The notes: generated from the letters alone by a model not told the origin. A stretch of DNA of 17,223 nucleotides from Bifidobacterium breve (GCA_945882475.1 CAMCWJ010000020.1:1-17223), one strand, 5' to 3'. Shown: positions 7,164 to 15,546, numbered from the stretch's first letter. A program made the numbers and translations.

Positions 7164-7403
7164 GTGGCCCGGGTAGTTGTCCATGTGATGCCCAAGGCCG
7201 AGATCCTCGACCCGCAGGGCCAGGCCATCGTCGGTGCGCTAGGCCGGCTCGGACATGGAGGAGTCTCGGAAGTCCGGCAGGGCAAGCGATTCGAACTCGA
7301 GGTCGACGATTCGGTGACCGACGACCAACTGGCGGAGATCGCCGAGTCGCTGCTGGCCAACACCGTGATCGAGGACTGGTCGGTCAGCAGGGAGCAGTCG
7401 TGA
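7164..7403 (+). CDS. purS: Phosphoribosylformylglycinamidine synthase subunit PurS
   Basis: PurS (79 aa) is the small structural subunit that links PurQ (glutaminase) to PurL (synthetase) in the FGAM synthetase complex. The sequence is typical: MARVVVHVMPKAEILDPQGQ, then LGHGGVSEVRQGKRFEL, then a helix DDQLAEIAESLLANTVIEDW and a short tail. The length fits the family (about 80 residues). The GTG start has a GAGGAG box at ideal spacing. It is the first gene of the operon, and its stop overlaps the purQ start by 4 nt (GTGA), as expected for subunits needed in fixed ratio. Confidence 0.96.
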   Translation: MARVVVHVMPKAEILDPQGQAIVGALGRLGHGGVSEVRQGKRFELEVDDSVTDDQLAEIAESLLANTVIEDWSVSREQS

Positions 7404-8074
7404 GCGCCCGCGTCGGGGTCATCACCTTTCCGGGCACCCTCGATGACGTTGACGCCGCCCGCGCGGTGCGGCGGTCCGGCGCCGAGGCGGTGAGTCTCTG
7501 GCACGCCGACGCCGACCTCAAGGGCGTCGATGCCGTCGTGGTTCCCGGCGGCTTCTCCTACGGCGACTACCTGCGCTGCGGTGCCATCGCCAAGTTCGCC
7601 CCGGTGATGGGTGAGGTGGTGGCCGCGGCCGGTCACGGTATGCCGGTATTGGGAATCTGCAATGGTTTCCAGGTGCTGTGCGAGGCGGGTCTACTGCCCG
7701 GGGCATTGACCCGCAACGCGGGTCTGCACTTCATCTGCCGCGACGTGTGGCTGCAGGTGGCGTCTACCACTACGGCGTGGACATCGCGCTACGAACTGGG
7801 TGCCGAACTGCTGGTGCCGCTGAAATCCGGCGAAGGCCGTTATGTGGCAAGCGAATCCGTGCTCGATGAACTTGAAGCCGAAGGCAGGGTGGTGTTCCGC
7901 TACGCCGACAACCCGAATGGCTCGATGCGCGGGATCGCCGGGGTCAGTTCGGCCGACGGCCGAGTGGTGGGCCTGATGCCGCACCCGGAGCACGCCACCG
8001 AGGCGCTGACCGGACCGTCCGACGATGGGCTCGGGATGTTCTACTCGGCACTCGACGCAGTGCTGGCAGCCTGA
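7400..8074 (+). CDS. purQ: Phosphoribosylformylglycinamidine synthase, glutaminase subunit PurQ
   Basis: PurQ (224 aa) is the class I glutamine amidotransferase that supplies ammonia to PurL. The catalytic triad is readable: Cys87 in GICNGFQ, and His195 and Glu197 in PHPEH. Other landmarks are the N-terminal VGVITFPGTLDDVDA, and VVVPGGFSYGDYLRCGAIA (about residues 46-64). The chosen start is the GTG at 7400 that overlaps the purS stop; it gives the family length and puts the first beta-strand at the N-terminus. The frame is open further upstream, but that sequence is the shadow of purS. The M18 aminopeptidase gene starts 3 bp after the stop. Confidence 0.96.
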   Translation: MSARVGVITFPGTLDDVDAARAVRRSGAEAVSLWHADADLKGVDAVVVPGGFSYGDYLRCGAIAKFAPVMGEVVAAAGHGMPVLGICNGFQVLCEAGLLPGALTRNAGLHFICRDVWLQVASTTTAWTSRYELGAELLVPLKSGEGRYVASESVLDELEAEGRVVFRYADNPNGSMRGIAGVSSADGRVVGLMPHPEHATEALTGPSDDGLGMFYSALDAVLAA

Positions 8075-8077
8075 GCA

Positions 8078-9349
8078 ATGACCGGGGCGACCGCGAGCGG
8101 GCTGTGTGAGTTCATCGACGCCTCGCCGTCGCCGTTCCATGTTTGCGCCACGGTGGCCGAACGGCTGCGCGCCGCCGGTTACACCGAACTCGCCGAGACC
8201 GACCGGTGGGATGAGGCTGCCGCCGGCCGATTCTTCACGATCCGGTCCGGATCGGTGGTCGCCTGGACGGCGTCAGGCCGGCAACAGCCATTCCGCATCG
8301 TGGGCGCCCATACCGACAGTCCCAACCTGCGCGTCAAGCAGCATCCGGATCGCACGGAAACCATGTGGCGACTAGTGCGATTGCAACCCTACGGCGGGGC
8401 TTGGCTGAACTCCTGGCTCGATCGCGACCTCGGTCTCAGTGGGCGGATCACGCTGCGCACCAAGGACAATGAGCTCGAGCACCGCCTGGTGCGCTTCGAT
8501 GAACCGCTGTTGCGGGTGCCGCAACTGGCCATCCACCTGGCTGAGGACCGCAATTCGGTCAGCCTCAACCCGCAGCGCCACCTCGACGCAGTATTCGGCG
8601 CGGAGGGCCCGGCCCGGCCATTCCACTACTACGTCGCCGATTGGGCCGGGGTGGCGCCCGCCGACCTGCTCTCAGCAGACTTGATGACCCATGACCTGAC
8701 CCCGTCGAGGGTGATCGGGGTCGACAGGGATCTCATCAGCGCGCCGCGGCTGGACAACCAGGCCAGTTGCTACGCGGGACTGGAGGCGTTGTTGGCCGCC
8801 GAGTCGGATGAATGCCTGCCGGTGTTGGCACTGTTCGACCACGAGGAGGTGGGCTCGGTCTCCGATCACGGCGCGCAGTCGGATCTGCTGCGCACCACAC
8901 TGGAGCGCATTGCGCTGGCCGCCGGCGGCGACCGGGAGGACTTCCTGCGGCTGACGACCGCCTCGATGCTGGCCTCGGCCGATATGGCGCACGCGACCCA
9001 CCCGAACTACCCGGAGCGCCACGAACCCGGCCACCTGATCGCCGTCAACGGCGGACCGGTGCTCAAGGTCCAGCCCAACCTGCGCTACGCCACCGACGGC
9101 CGCACCGCCGCGGCCTTTGAATTGGCGTGCCGGCAAGCCGGCGTACCGCTGCAGCGCTACGAGCACCGCGCCGACCTACCCTGCGGATCGACCATCGGGC
9201 CGATGACGGCCGCCCGAACCGGTATTCCGACCGTCGACGTCGGGGCCCCGCAACTGGCCATGCACTCGGCGCGGGAGCTGATGGGCGCCGCTGATATCGG
9301 CGCTTATGCTGCCGCGCTGGCGGCCTTTCTGTCACCGGAGGTGAGTTAG
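8078..9349 (+). CDS. M18-family aspartyl-type aminopeptidase
   Basis: A cytosolic zinc aminopeptidase of family M18 (423 aa), which removes N-terminal residues, preferentially acidic in characterised members. The metal and catalytic residues can be placed: His78 in GAHTDSPNL, Asp226 in APRLDNQAS, Glu256 and Glu257 in FDHEEVGS, Asp302 in SADMAHA and His396 in AMHSARE. The N-terminal FIDASPSPFHV is the usual family opening, and the length is standard. M. tuberculosis has a member annotated pepC (Rv0800) just before the equivalent of the next gene, from memory. It sits inside the purQ-purL interval with 3-bp and 9-bp gaps, so it is surely co-transcribed with them; a direct role in purine synthesis is not known. 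A GGAGGTGA sequence at its 3' end (9337-9344) probably serves the next gene. Confidence 0.94.
   Translation: MTGATASGLCEFIDASPSPFHVCATVAERLRAAGYTELAETDRWDEAAAGRFFTIRSGSVVAWTASGRQQPFRIVGAHTDSPNLRVKQHPDRTETMWRLVRLQPYGGAWLNSWLDRDLGLSGRITLRTKDNELEHRLVRFDEPLLRVPQLAIHLAEDRNSVSLNPQRHLDAVFGAEGPARPFHYYVADWAGVAPADLLSADLMTHDLTPSRVIGVDRDLISAPRLDNQASCYAGLEALLAAESDECLPVLALFDHEEVGSVSDHGAQSDLLRTTLERIALAAGGDREDFLRLTTASMLASADMAHATHPNYPERHEPGHLIAVNGGPVLKVQPNLRYATDGRTAAAFELACRQAGVPLQRYEHRADLPCGSTIGPMTAARTGIPTVDVGAPQLAMHSARELMGAADIGAYAAALAAFLSPEVS
9337..9344 (+). promoter_or_regulatory. Strong Shine-Dalgarno sequence at the end of the aminopeptidase gene
   Basis: GGAGGTGA is nearly a perfect anti-16S match, but it ends 14 nt before the ATG at 9359, longer than usual. 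The in-frame GTG within it (9341) is followed by a stop two codons on, so it cannot be the start of the VOC gene. It probably helps reinitiation at 9359. Confidence 0.45.
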
Positions 9350-9358
9350 TGTTGGCCC

Positions 9359-9721
9359 ATGGCGGGCTCCGCGAATCTGACGGTGGAAATGGTGACGTTC
9401 GACTGCACCGAACCGGACCGGCTGGCCGACTGGTGGTCCACCGCGCTCGGCGGCACGGTGGTCCCGGTAGTGCCGGGCGAATTCCTGATGGTGGCGTGTG
9501 CGGCGGGTCCGCGGCTGGGCTTCCAGCGGGTCGATGACCCGACTCCAGGCAAGGCCCGCATCCACCTCGACTTCACCACCGCCGATGTGGAGGCTGAGAT
9601 CGCCCGCCTGGTCGAGCTCGGTGCCGCCGAGGACGGACGCCATTCGTTCGGTGACTACGGCTGGGTGGTACTGAAGGACCCCGACGGCAATGTGTTCTGC
9701 GTTGCGCCGGTGATGGGCTGA
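9359..9721 (+). CDS. VOC/glyoxalase-like single-domain protein (Rv0801-like)
   Basis: A 120-residue protein of the vicinal-oxygen-chelate superfamily, closest to the Glyoxalase_6-like mycobacterial proteins. Landmarks are VEMVTFDCTEPDRLADWWST (strand then helix), RIHLDFTTADVEAEIARLVE, and a C-terminal VVLKDPDGNVFCVAP, the usual last strands of the fold. A His at about residue 63 (HLDF) and a Glu or Asp near the end are possible metal ligands, but one VOC module of this kind is also used for binding proteins, so no reaction is assigned. The gene lies 9 bp after the aminopeptidase stop and 1 bp before the purL GTG, in the same operon. The matching position in M. tuberculosis is Rv0801 by memory. 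Confidence 0.85.
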   Translation: MAGSANLTVEMVTFDCTEPDRLADWWSTALGGTVVPVVPGEFLMVACAAGPRLGFQRVDDPTPGKARIHLDFTTADVEAEIARLVELGAAEDGRHSFGDYGWVVLKDPDGNVFCVAPVMG

Positions 9722-9722
9722 C

Positions 9723-12008
9723 GTGACGGACACCGTCGAGCACGCAGCGGCCACCCCCGACCAGCCGCAGCCCTACCGGGAACTCGGCCTCAAGGACGAC
9801 GAGTATCAGCGCATCCGGGAGATCCTCGGCCGCCGGCCCACCGACGCCGAGTTAGCCATGTACTCAGTGATGTGGAGCGAGCACTGCTCCTACAAGTCCT
9901 CGAAGGTGCACCTGCGCTACTTCGGTGAGACCACCACCGATGAGATGCGGGCCGGAATGCTTGCCGGCATCGGCGAGAACGCCGGGGTTGTCGACATCGG
10001 TGACGGCTGGGCGGTGACCTTCAAGGTGGAATCCCACAACCATCCGTCCTACGTCGAGCCCTATCAGGGTGCGGCCACCGGGGTGGGGGGCATCGTGCGC
10101 GACATCATGGCGATGGGAGCCCGGCCGGTCGCGGTGATGGACCAGTTGCGGTTCGGCGCCGCCGACGCCCCGGACACCCGCCGGGTGCTCGACGGGGTGG
10201 TGCGCGGCATCGGCGGCTACGGCAATTCCCTTGGCCTACCCAACATCGGCGGCGAGACCGTGTTCGATGCGTCCTATGCCGGCAACCCATTGGTGAACGC
10301 GATGTGCGTCGGTGTGCTGCGCACTGAGGACCTGCACCTGGCATTCGCCTCCGGCGCGGGCAACAAGATCATCCTGTTCGGCGCCCGCACCGGCCTCGAC
10401 GGCATCGGCGGGGTGTCGGTGCTGGCCAGTGACACCTTCTCCGGTGACGAATCCGGTGCTGGCCGCAAAAAGCTGCCGAGTGTCCAGGTGGGCGACCCGT
10501 TCATGGAGAAGGTCCTCATCGAATGCTGCCTGGAGTTGTACGCCGCCGGGCTGGTGATCGGAATCCAGGATCTCGGCGGCGCCGGATTATCCTGTGCCAC
10601 TTCCGAACTCGCGTCGGCGGGGGACGGTGGAATGGCCATTGAGCTCGACCGGGTCCCGCTGCGCGCGGAGAACATGACCCCGGCCGAGGTGCTCTCCAGT
10701 GAGTCCCAGGAGCGCATGTGCGCCGTGGTGGCCCCGGAGAACGTCGAGAAGTTCATGGCGGTGTGCCGCAAATGGGACGTCCTGGCGACGGTGATCGGCG
10801 AGGTCACCGAGGGCGACCGGTTGCAGATCACCTGGGGTGGCCAGACCGTGGTGGATGTGCCGCCGCGGACCGTCGCCCACGAGGGCCCGGTCTACCAGCG
10901 ACCGATGGCCCGCCCGGACAACCAGGATGCGCTGGTTGCCGACACCTCCGCGAAACTTGCCCGCCCGGAGACCGCCGAGGACCTGCGTGCGACTGTGCTC
11001 GCGCTGCTGGGTAGCCCGCACCTGTGCAGCCGGGCCTTCATCACGCAGCAGTACGACCGCTACGTCCGTGGCAACACCGTGCTGGCCGAGCATGCCGACG
11101 GCGGTGTGCTGCGTATCGACGAGGCCACCGGACGCGGGATCGCGGTCTCGACCGACGCATCAGGCCGCTACACCCAACTCGATCCCTACACCGGAGCGCA
11201 GCTGGCGCTGGCCGAGGCCTACCGCAACGTCGCCGTCACCGGAGCCACCCCGATCGCGGTGACCAACTGCCTGAACTTTGGCTCCCCGGAGGATCCCGGC
11301 GTCATGTGGCAGTTCGCCCAGGCCGTCCGGGGCCTGGCCGACGGATGTGCCGTCCTTGGTATTCCGGTGACCGGCGGCAACGTCAGCTTCTACAACCAGA
11401 CGGGTGCCACCGCGATCCTGCCGACTCCGGTCGTCGGAGTCCTCGGGGTGCTCGATGATGTCCGGCGCCGGTTGCCCACCGGCTTCGGCGACGAACCCGG
11501 TGAGACGTTGTTCCTGCTCGGTGACACCCGCGACGAGTTCGACGGCTCGATTTGGGCGCAGGTCACCGCCGATCACCTCGGCGGCGTACCGCCGAAGGTG
11601 GACCTGGCCCGGGAGAAGCTCCTTGCCGACGTGCTCACCGCCGCGTCCCGCGACGGGTTGGTCTCGGCCGCCCATGACCTCAGCGAAGGCGGGCTCATCC
11701 AAGCGGTGATCGAGTCGGCACTGGCCGGCGAAACCGGTTGCCGCTTGGTGCTTCCCAGCGGTTGCGACTCCGTCGCTGAGGCGTTCGTGTTGTTGTTCTC
11801 CGAGTCCGCCGGTCGTGTTCTGGTGGCGGTGCCGCGCACCGAGGAGAGCCGGTTCCGGGCCATGTGCGAAGCGCGCGGACTCCCGGCCACCCGCATCGGG
11901 GTCTCGGACGACGGATCGGACCGCGTCGAGGTACAGGGGCTGTTCACGATCTCGCTGGAGGAATTGCGCAGCACGTCCGAGGGAGTGCTGCCCGGGCTCT
12001 TTGGATGA
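9723..12008 (+). CDS. purL: Phosphoribosylformylglycinamidine synthase subunit PurL
   Basis: The small-type FGAM synthetase subunit (761 aa), which uses ATP and ammonia from PurQ to convert FGAR to FGAM. It shows the family landmarks: MWSEHCSYKSSK with catalytic His54, KVESHNHPS (about residues 101-109), the glycine-rich YQGAATGVGGIVRDI, IGIQDLGGAGLSCATSE in the middle, VTGGNVSFYNQ in the second half, and SAAHDLSEGGLI at about 645-657. Two AIRS-like halves are present and complete. The GTG start lies 1 bp after the VOC gene stop, and the N-terminus DTVEHAAATPDQPQPYRELG leads into the usual first helix. It ends sharing ATGA with the next gene. There is no PurQ domain fused at the C-terminus, consistent with separate purS and purQ genes upstream. 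Confidence 0.97.
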   Translation: MTDTVEHAAATPDQPQPYRELGLKDDEYQRIREILGRRPTDAELAMYSVMWSEHCSYKSSKVHLRYFGETTTDEMRAGMLAGIGENAGVVDIGDGWAVTFKVESHNHPSYVEPYQGAATGVGGIVRDIMAMGARPVAVMDQLRFGAADAPDTRRVLDGVVRGIGGYGNSLGLPNIGGETVFDASYAGNPLVNAMCVGVLRTEDLHLAFASGAGNKIILFGARTGLDGIGGVSVLASDTFSGDESGAGRKKLPSVQVGDPFMEKVLIECCLELYAAGLVIGIQDLGGAGLSCATSELASAGDGGMAIELDRVPLRAENMTPAEVLSSESQERMCAVVAPENVEKFMAVCRKWDVLATVIGEVTEGDRLQITWGGQTVVDVPPRTVAHEGPVYQRPMARPDNQDALVADTSAKLARPETAEDLRATVLALLGSPHLCSRAFITQQYDRYVRGNTVLAEHADGGVLRIDEATGRGIAVSTDASGRYTQLDPYTGAQLALAEAYRNVAVTGATPIAVTNCLNFGSPEDPGVMWQFAQAVRGLADGCAVLGIPVTGGNVSFYNQTGATAILPTPVVGVLGVLDDVRRRLPTGFGDEPGETLFLLGDTRDEFDGSIWAQVTADHLGGVPPKVDLAREKLLADVLTAASRDGLVSAAHDLSEGGLIQAVIESALAGETGCRLVLPSGCDSVAEAFVLLFSESAGRVLVAVPRTEESRFRAMCEARGLPATRIGVSDDGSDRVEVQGLFTISLEELRSTSEGVLPGLFG

Positions 12009-12412
12009 CTGCCAAGCGCCACAGCGTCGACCCCCAGGCAACCCGCGCCGCTGTGGTCAAACTGGAGGGCTGGCTCAGCGACGACCACGAGCCCGAACCC
12101 GATCGGGCCGATATTGCCGCCGCGGTCCGACTCACCGCCCGAGCCCTGGCTGCCCTGTCGCCCGGTGCCAGTGTGGAGGTCCGGATTCCGCCGTTCGTTG
12201 CGGTGCAATGTGTTTCGGGTCCGCGCCACACCCGCGGAACCCCCGCCAACGTGGTCGAGACCGATCCCCGAACCTGGTTGCTGCTGTCCGCCGGACTGAC
12301 GGACTTCGATGCAGCCCTGGCCGATGGTCGGCTGCGGCTTTCGGGGGCCCGTGCGGGCGAGATCGCCCGGTGGTTTCCGCTGGTCAGTCCGCAGAGCGGC
12401 GAACCCGCCTGA
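12005..12412 (+). CDS. Sterol-carrier (SCP2-like) family small protein (Rv0807-like)
   Basis: A 135-residue cytosolic protein. The N-terminal part is helical (VDPQATRAAVVKLEGWLSDD, then DIAAAVRLTARALAAL); the rest is an alternating hydrophobic core, SVEVRIPPFVAVQCVSG, RTWLLLSAGL, and a closing helix GARAGEIARWFPL, as in the mycobacterial sterol-carrier-family proteins. There is a TP-rich loop (RHTRGTPANVVETDP). No catalytic residues are evident; a lipid- or metabolite-binding role would be inference. The ATG overlaps the purL stop, so it is the last gene of the purS-purL operon. From memory, M. tuberculosis has Rv0807 just before purF, matching in size and position. Confidence 0.8.
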   Translation: MTAKRHSVDPQATRAAVVKLEGWLSDDHEPEPDRADIAAAVRLTARALAALSPGASVEVRIPPFVAVQCVSGPRHTRGTPANVVETDPRTWLLLSAGLTDFDAALADGRLRLSGARAGEIARWFPLVSPQSGEPA

Positions 12413-12427
12413 CACGGCGGCATTCGA

Positions 12428-12458
12428 TTGCCGATTTCGGACCGGCGAACCGTAGACT
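12428..12458 (+). promoter_or_regulatory. Sigma-A-like promoter of purF
   Basis: TTGCCG (12428-12433), a 19-bp spacer and TAGACT (12453-12458) lie in the 82-bp gap before purF. The -10 box matches TAnnnT and the -35 box starts with TTG. Transcription would start near 12465, giving a leader of about 30 nt with a GGGAG-like ribosome binding site about 10 nt before the GTG at 12495. Confidence 0.6.
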
Positions 12459-12494
12459 GAGGCTGCCACCGACCCGCCAGGGAGCAGCCATACC

Positions 12495-14003
12495 GTGACC
12501 GGCCAACTGGAAGACCCACCCCGGGAAGAATGCGGCGTCTTCGGCGTCTGGGCCCCCGGTGAGGAAGTCGCCAAGATCACCTATTACGGCCTCTACGCCC
12601 TGCAGCATCGCGGCCAGGAAGCGGCCGGCATCGCCGTGGGCGATGGTTCGCAGGTCTTGGTATTCAAGGATTTGGGCCTGGTCAGCCAGGTGTTCGAGGA
12701 GCAGACTCTGGCCGCCATGCCCGGCCACGTCGCCATCGGGCACTGTCGCTACTCGACCACCGGTTCCACCACCTGGGAGAACGCCCAGCCGGTGTTCCGC
12801 AACACCGCGGCCGGCACCGGAGTTGCGTTGGGGCACAACGGGAATCTGGTCAACACCACAGAGCTCGCCGACCGTGCCCGCAGCGCCGGGTTGATCAACC
12901 ACAACGCGCCCGGAGCGGCGACCACCGACTCCGACATCCTCGGCGCGCTGCTGGCAGGCGGCGCCGCGGACTCCAGTATCGAGCAGGCCGCCCTGGAACT
13001 GCTGCCGACCGTGCGCGGCGCGTTCTGCCTGGTTTTCATGGACGAGACGACCCTGTACGCCGCGCGCGATCCGTACGGGGTGCGGCCGCTGTCGCTCGGC
13101 CGACTGGACCGGGGCTGGGTGGTGGCCTCGGAGACCGCGGCTCTGGACATCGTCGGCGCCGCGTTTGTGCGGGACATCGAACCCGGGGAACTGCTGGCCA
13201 TCGATGCCGACGGGGTGCGCTCCACCCGGTTCGCGCCGCCCACCCCGAAAGCGTGTGTGTTCGAGTACGTCTATCTCGCCCGTCCGGACAGCGTGCTGGC
13301 CGGCCGGTCGGTCCACGGCACCCGGGTCGACATCGGCCGCCGACTGGCCCGCGAGAAGCCCGTCGACGCGGACCTGGTGATCGGCGTCCCGGAGTCCGGC
13401 ACGCCGGCCGCAGTGGGCTACGCCCAGGAGTCGGGCATCCCCTTCGGGCAGGGCCTGATGAAGAACGCCTACGTCGGGCGGACTTTCATCCAGCCGTCGC
13501 AGACCATCCGCCAACTCGGTATCCGACTCAAACTCAACCCGCTCAAAGAGGTGATCCGCGGCAAGCGGTTGATCGTGGTGGACGATTCGATCGTGCGTGG
13601 CAACACCCAGCGTGCCCTGATCCGGATGCTGCGCGAGGCCGGGGCGGTGGAGGTGCACGTGCGAATCGCCTCGCCGCCGGTCAAGTGGCCGTGTTTCTAC
13701 GGCATCGACTTCGCCACCCCTGCCGAGTTGATCGCCAACGCACCGGGTACCCAGACCGACGACGGTGAGATGCTCGAGGCGGTGCGCCAGGCAATCGGCG
13801 CCGACTCCCTGAACTACATCTCCCAGCAGGCGATGGTCGCGGCCACCGAGCAACCCGCCAGTCGGCTGTGCTGCGCCTGCTTCGACGGTAACTACCCGAT
13901 CCCGCTGCCCAACGCGACCGCACTCGGCAAGAACGTCGTGGAGAACATGCTCGCCGCGGTGCAGGCCGACAACGACAATGTTTCGGCTCTCAGCCGGCCC
14001 TGA
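12495..14003 (+). CDS. purF: Amidophosphoribosyltransferase (glutamine PRPP amidotransferase)
   Basis: The first committed enzyme of IMP synthesis (502 aa), making 5-phosphoribosylamine from PRPP and glutamine. The N-terminal Ntn glutaminase domain begins after a 12-residue propeptide, with catalytic Cys13 in REECGVFG; this resembles the Bacillus-type enzyme that is self-processed. The type I phosphoribosyltransferase domain has the PRPP loop RLIVVDDSIVRGNT (residues 358-371). Cysteines that would bind the [4Fe-4S] cluster of that class are at 254 (KACVFEY), 400 (WPCFYG), and 459/462 (LCCACF), so it is likely an oxygen-sensitive iron-sulphur form. The ending ALSRP is normal. The GTG start is set by the propeptide length and a leader with its own promoter. 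It is not directly coupled to purM, which lies beyond an opposite-strand gene. Confidence 0.97.
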   Translation: MTGQLEDPPREECGVFGVWAPGEEVAKITYYGLYALQHRGQEAAGIAVGDGSQVLVFKDLGLVSQVFEEQTLAAMPGHVAIGHCRYSTTGSTTWENAQPVFRNTAAGTGVALGHNGNLVNTTELADRARSAGLINHNAPGAATTDSDILGALLAGGAADSSIEQAALELLPTVRGAFCLVFMDETTLYAARDPYGVRPLSLGRLDRGWVVASETAALDIVGAAFVRDIEPGELLAIDADGVRSTRFAPPTPKACVFEYVYLARPDSVLAGRSVHGTRVDIGRRLAREKPVDADLVIGVPESGTPAAVGYAQESGIPFGQGLMKNAYVGRTFIQPSQTIRQLGIRLKLNPLKEVIRGKRLIVVDDSIVRGNTQRALIRMLREAGAVEVHVRIASPPVKWPCFYGIDFATPAELIANAPGTQTDDGEMLEAVRQAIGADSLNYISQQAMVAATEQPASRLCCACFDGNYPIPLPNATALGKNVVENMLAAVQADNDNVSALSRP

Positions 14004-14035
14004 CCCTCGGTAACCGCACTAATTCGAGAGTCAGC

Positions 14036-14045
14036 TTTCGCGAAA
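14036..14045. repeat. Short palindrome TTTCGCGAAA between convergent purF and SDR genes
   Basis: A perfect 10-bp palindrome in the 70-bp gap between the two stop codons. The same gap holds a 7-bp imperfect stem (ACCCTCG with CGAGAGT, one mismatch) that might act as a weak terminator. No T-run is seen. The gap holds nothing else I can recognise. Confidence 0.3.
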
Positions 14046-14073
14046 AACGTTCTGGCACAACCGAGACCGGCGG

Positions 14074-15393
14074 TCAGGCCCCCGCAGAGGTGACCTGGCG
14101 CACCCGCCGGTCCAGCCGAACCGCCTGAATCGGTCGACCGGCGAACCAGTACACCCGACCCAGCAGCCCGCGCGGATAGAAGACGACCCGCTGTTCGTAG
14201 CGGCTGCCGCTGCCCTCGGGAGTGACGCGCATCTCCAGCCAGCGTTCGCCCGGCCCGCGGCGCTCGGCGCGTAGCTTGAGCAGCCGACCGGGCTCGCACT
14301 CCTCAACCCGCCACCGCCGCGGCGTACTGCGTTCGACGGCCTTCCAGATCTGTTCCGCGCTCACCGATGAGTGCCGGGATCGGGTGTCGGTGTAGATGAC
14401 CTCACCGGCCCACTCCGGGTCGGTCGGCAACTGTGCGGCGGTGCCGGTGTTCCAGGTGGTCTCCACCTCGCCCCGGCCGATCCGGGCCAATGCCAGTGAC
14501 ACTGACCGGCGGTAGGACGTCAGCCCGCCCTCCGGTGGGTCGATGATCGTGTCGATGTCGTGGTTGTCCATCACCGCGTCACAGTGCAGGGATTCCACCA
14601 GGGGGCGGGCCAGGCCCGACGGAATCGGCGTCACCAGCCCCACCCATAGCGAGGCCAGTCGCGGGGTCAGCACCGGCAACACCAGCATGTGCCGGCGGGG
14701 CAGTCCCGCGCACTCGGCGTAGACCTGCATCATCTCGCCGTACTCGAGAACGTCCGGGCCGCCGATGTCCCAGGACCGTGACTTCGGCACCGGGCAGGTG
14801 GCTGCGGCCACCAGATAATGCAGGACGTCGCGAATCGCGATCGGCTGGATCTTGTTACGCACCCACTTCGGTGTCGTCATCACCGGCAGCCGGTCGGTGA
14901 GGTGGCGGATCATCTCGAACGACGCCGAGCCCGACCCGACGACCACCCCGGCCTGCAGGGCGATCGTCTCGATACCGGAGGCGATCAGGATCTCGCCCAC
15001 CGTGGTGCGCGATGCGAGATGTGTTGAAAGAGAAGCACCTTCAGGGTGCAGACCGCCCAGGTACACGATGCGGCGCACCCCGGCCGCCCGCGCGGCGGCA
15101 ACGACGTTCTGTGCGGCGCGACGCTCCTCGGCGGCGAAGTCCTTGGAAAAGCCCATCGAGTGCACGAGGTAGTAGACGACATCGATGTCGGCGAATGCGG
15201 AGACCAGTGAGGACGCATCGCCGAGATCGCCGCGGCTCACCTCGATGCGGTCCCGCCACGGCACACCGGCAAGTTTGGCGGGGTTGCGGGCCAGTGCCCG
15301 CACCGCGAACCCACTCTCCAGAAGCCGTGGCACCAGACGTCCACCCACGTAGCCGGTGGCACCGGTCACCAGGCACCGCAGCTGTGCGGTCAC
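14074..15393 (-). CDS. NAD(P)-binding SDR-fold protein with C-terminal DUF2867-type domain
   Basis: A 439-residue protein. The N-terminus is an extended/atypical SDR Rossmann domain: CLVTGATGYVGGRLVPRLLE (glycine motif at about residues 10-17), then ALARNPAKLA, DVVYYLVHSMG, RIVYLGGLHPEG and VVVGSGSASFEMIRHLTDRL. The last 130 residues (about 310-439) look like the DUF2867 ligand-binding region (SAEQIWKAVERSTPRRW, ERWLEMRV, RVVFYPRGLLGRVYWF), which often follows such SDRs in actinobacteria. No classical YxxxK catalytic pair is evident in the expected place; the usual Tyr-Lys role may be lost. The substrate is unknown. The GTG at 15393 is chosen because GGAGG precedes it with a 5-nt spacer. It converges with purF and is divergent from purM with 152 bp between the two starts. 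Confidence 0.85.
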   Translation of the reverse strand: MTAQLRCLVTGATGYVGGRLVPRLLESGFAVRALARNPAKLAGVPWRDRIEVSRGDLGDASSLVSAFADIDVVYYLVHSMGFSKDFAAEERRAAQNVVAAARAAGVRRIVYLGGLHPEGASLSTHLASRTTVGEILIASGIETIALQAGVVVGSGSASFEMIRHLTDRLPVMTTPKWVRNKIQPIAIRDVLHYLVAAATCPVPKSRSWDIGGPDVLEYGEMMQVYAECAGLPRRHMLVLPVLTPRLASLWVGLVTPIPSGLARPLVESLHCDAVMDNHDIDTIIDPPEGGLTSYRRSVSLALARIGRGEVETTWNTGTAAQLPTDPEWAGEVIYTDTRSRHSSVSAEQIWKAVERSTPRRWRVEECEPGRLLKLRAERRGPGERWLEMRVTPEGSGSRYEQRVVFYPRGLLGRVYWFAGRPIQAVRLDRRVRQVTSAGA

Positions 15394-15398
15394 ACCCG

Positions 15399-15403
15399 CC
15401 TCC
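15399..15403 (-). promoter_or_regulatory. Ribosome binding site deciding the start of the SDR/DUF2867 gene
   Basis: On the minus strand, GGAGG lies 5 nt before the GTG at 15393, supporting this start. Confidence 0.65.
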
Positions 15404-15531
15404 GATACACCCGGTGTTGCAGCGCTCTCATGGCTGTCAGGGTGTCACAGACCGTCGACTCGTCGCAGCGGTGCCTACCGAGCCGTCACAATGAGATCCG
15501 TAACGGGTGAGCGGCGGCGGACAGCGGCCGG

Positions 15532-15545
15532 TAGCCTTACCCCCG

Positions 15546-15546
<1 letters not shown>
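15532..15546 (+). promoter_or_regulatory. Leaderless-type -10 box of purM
   Basis: TAGCCT at 15532-15537 matches TAnnnT and ends 8 nt before the ATG at 15546. Transcription is expected to start at or within about 2 nt of the ATG. This supports the ATG over the in-frame GTG at 15507, which lies upstream of the box and would not be in the mRNA. No Shine-Dalgarno sequence precedes the ATG. Confidence 0.6.

Noticed and set aside
7127..7399. Upstream extension of the purQ frame through purS
   Set aside because: purS is clear in the other frame, and the GTG at 7400 gives the standard PurQ N-terminus and length.
11160..12041. A 293-codon open frame on the minus strand across the purL 3' end
   Set aside because: Antisense shadow of purL; composition is typical of such shadows and there is no ribosome binding site or family motif.
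12384..13853. A 489-codon open frame on the minus strand across purF
   Set aside because: It is antisense to a clear purF with intact motifs. Its translation is rich in Gly, Arg, His and Val with no family motif. Long antisense frames are common in GC-rich codon-biased genes.
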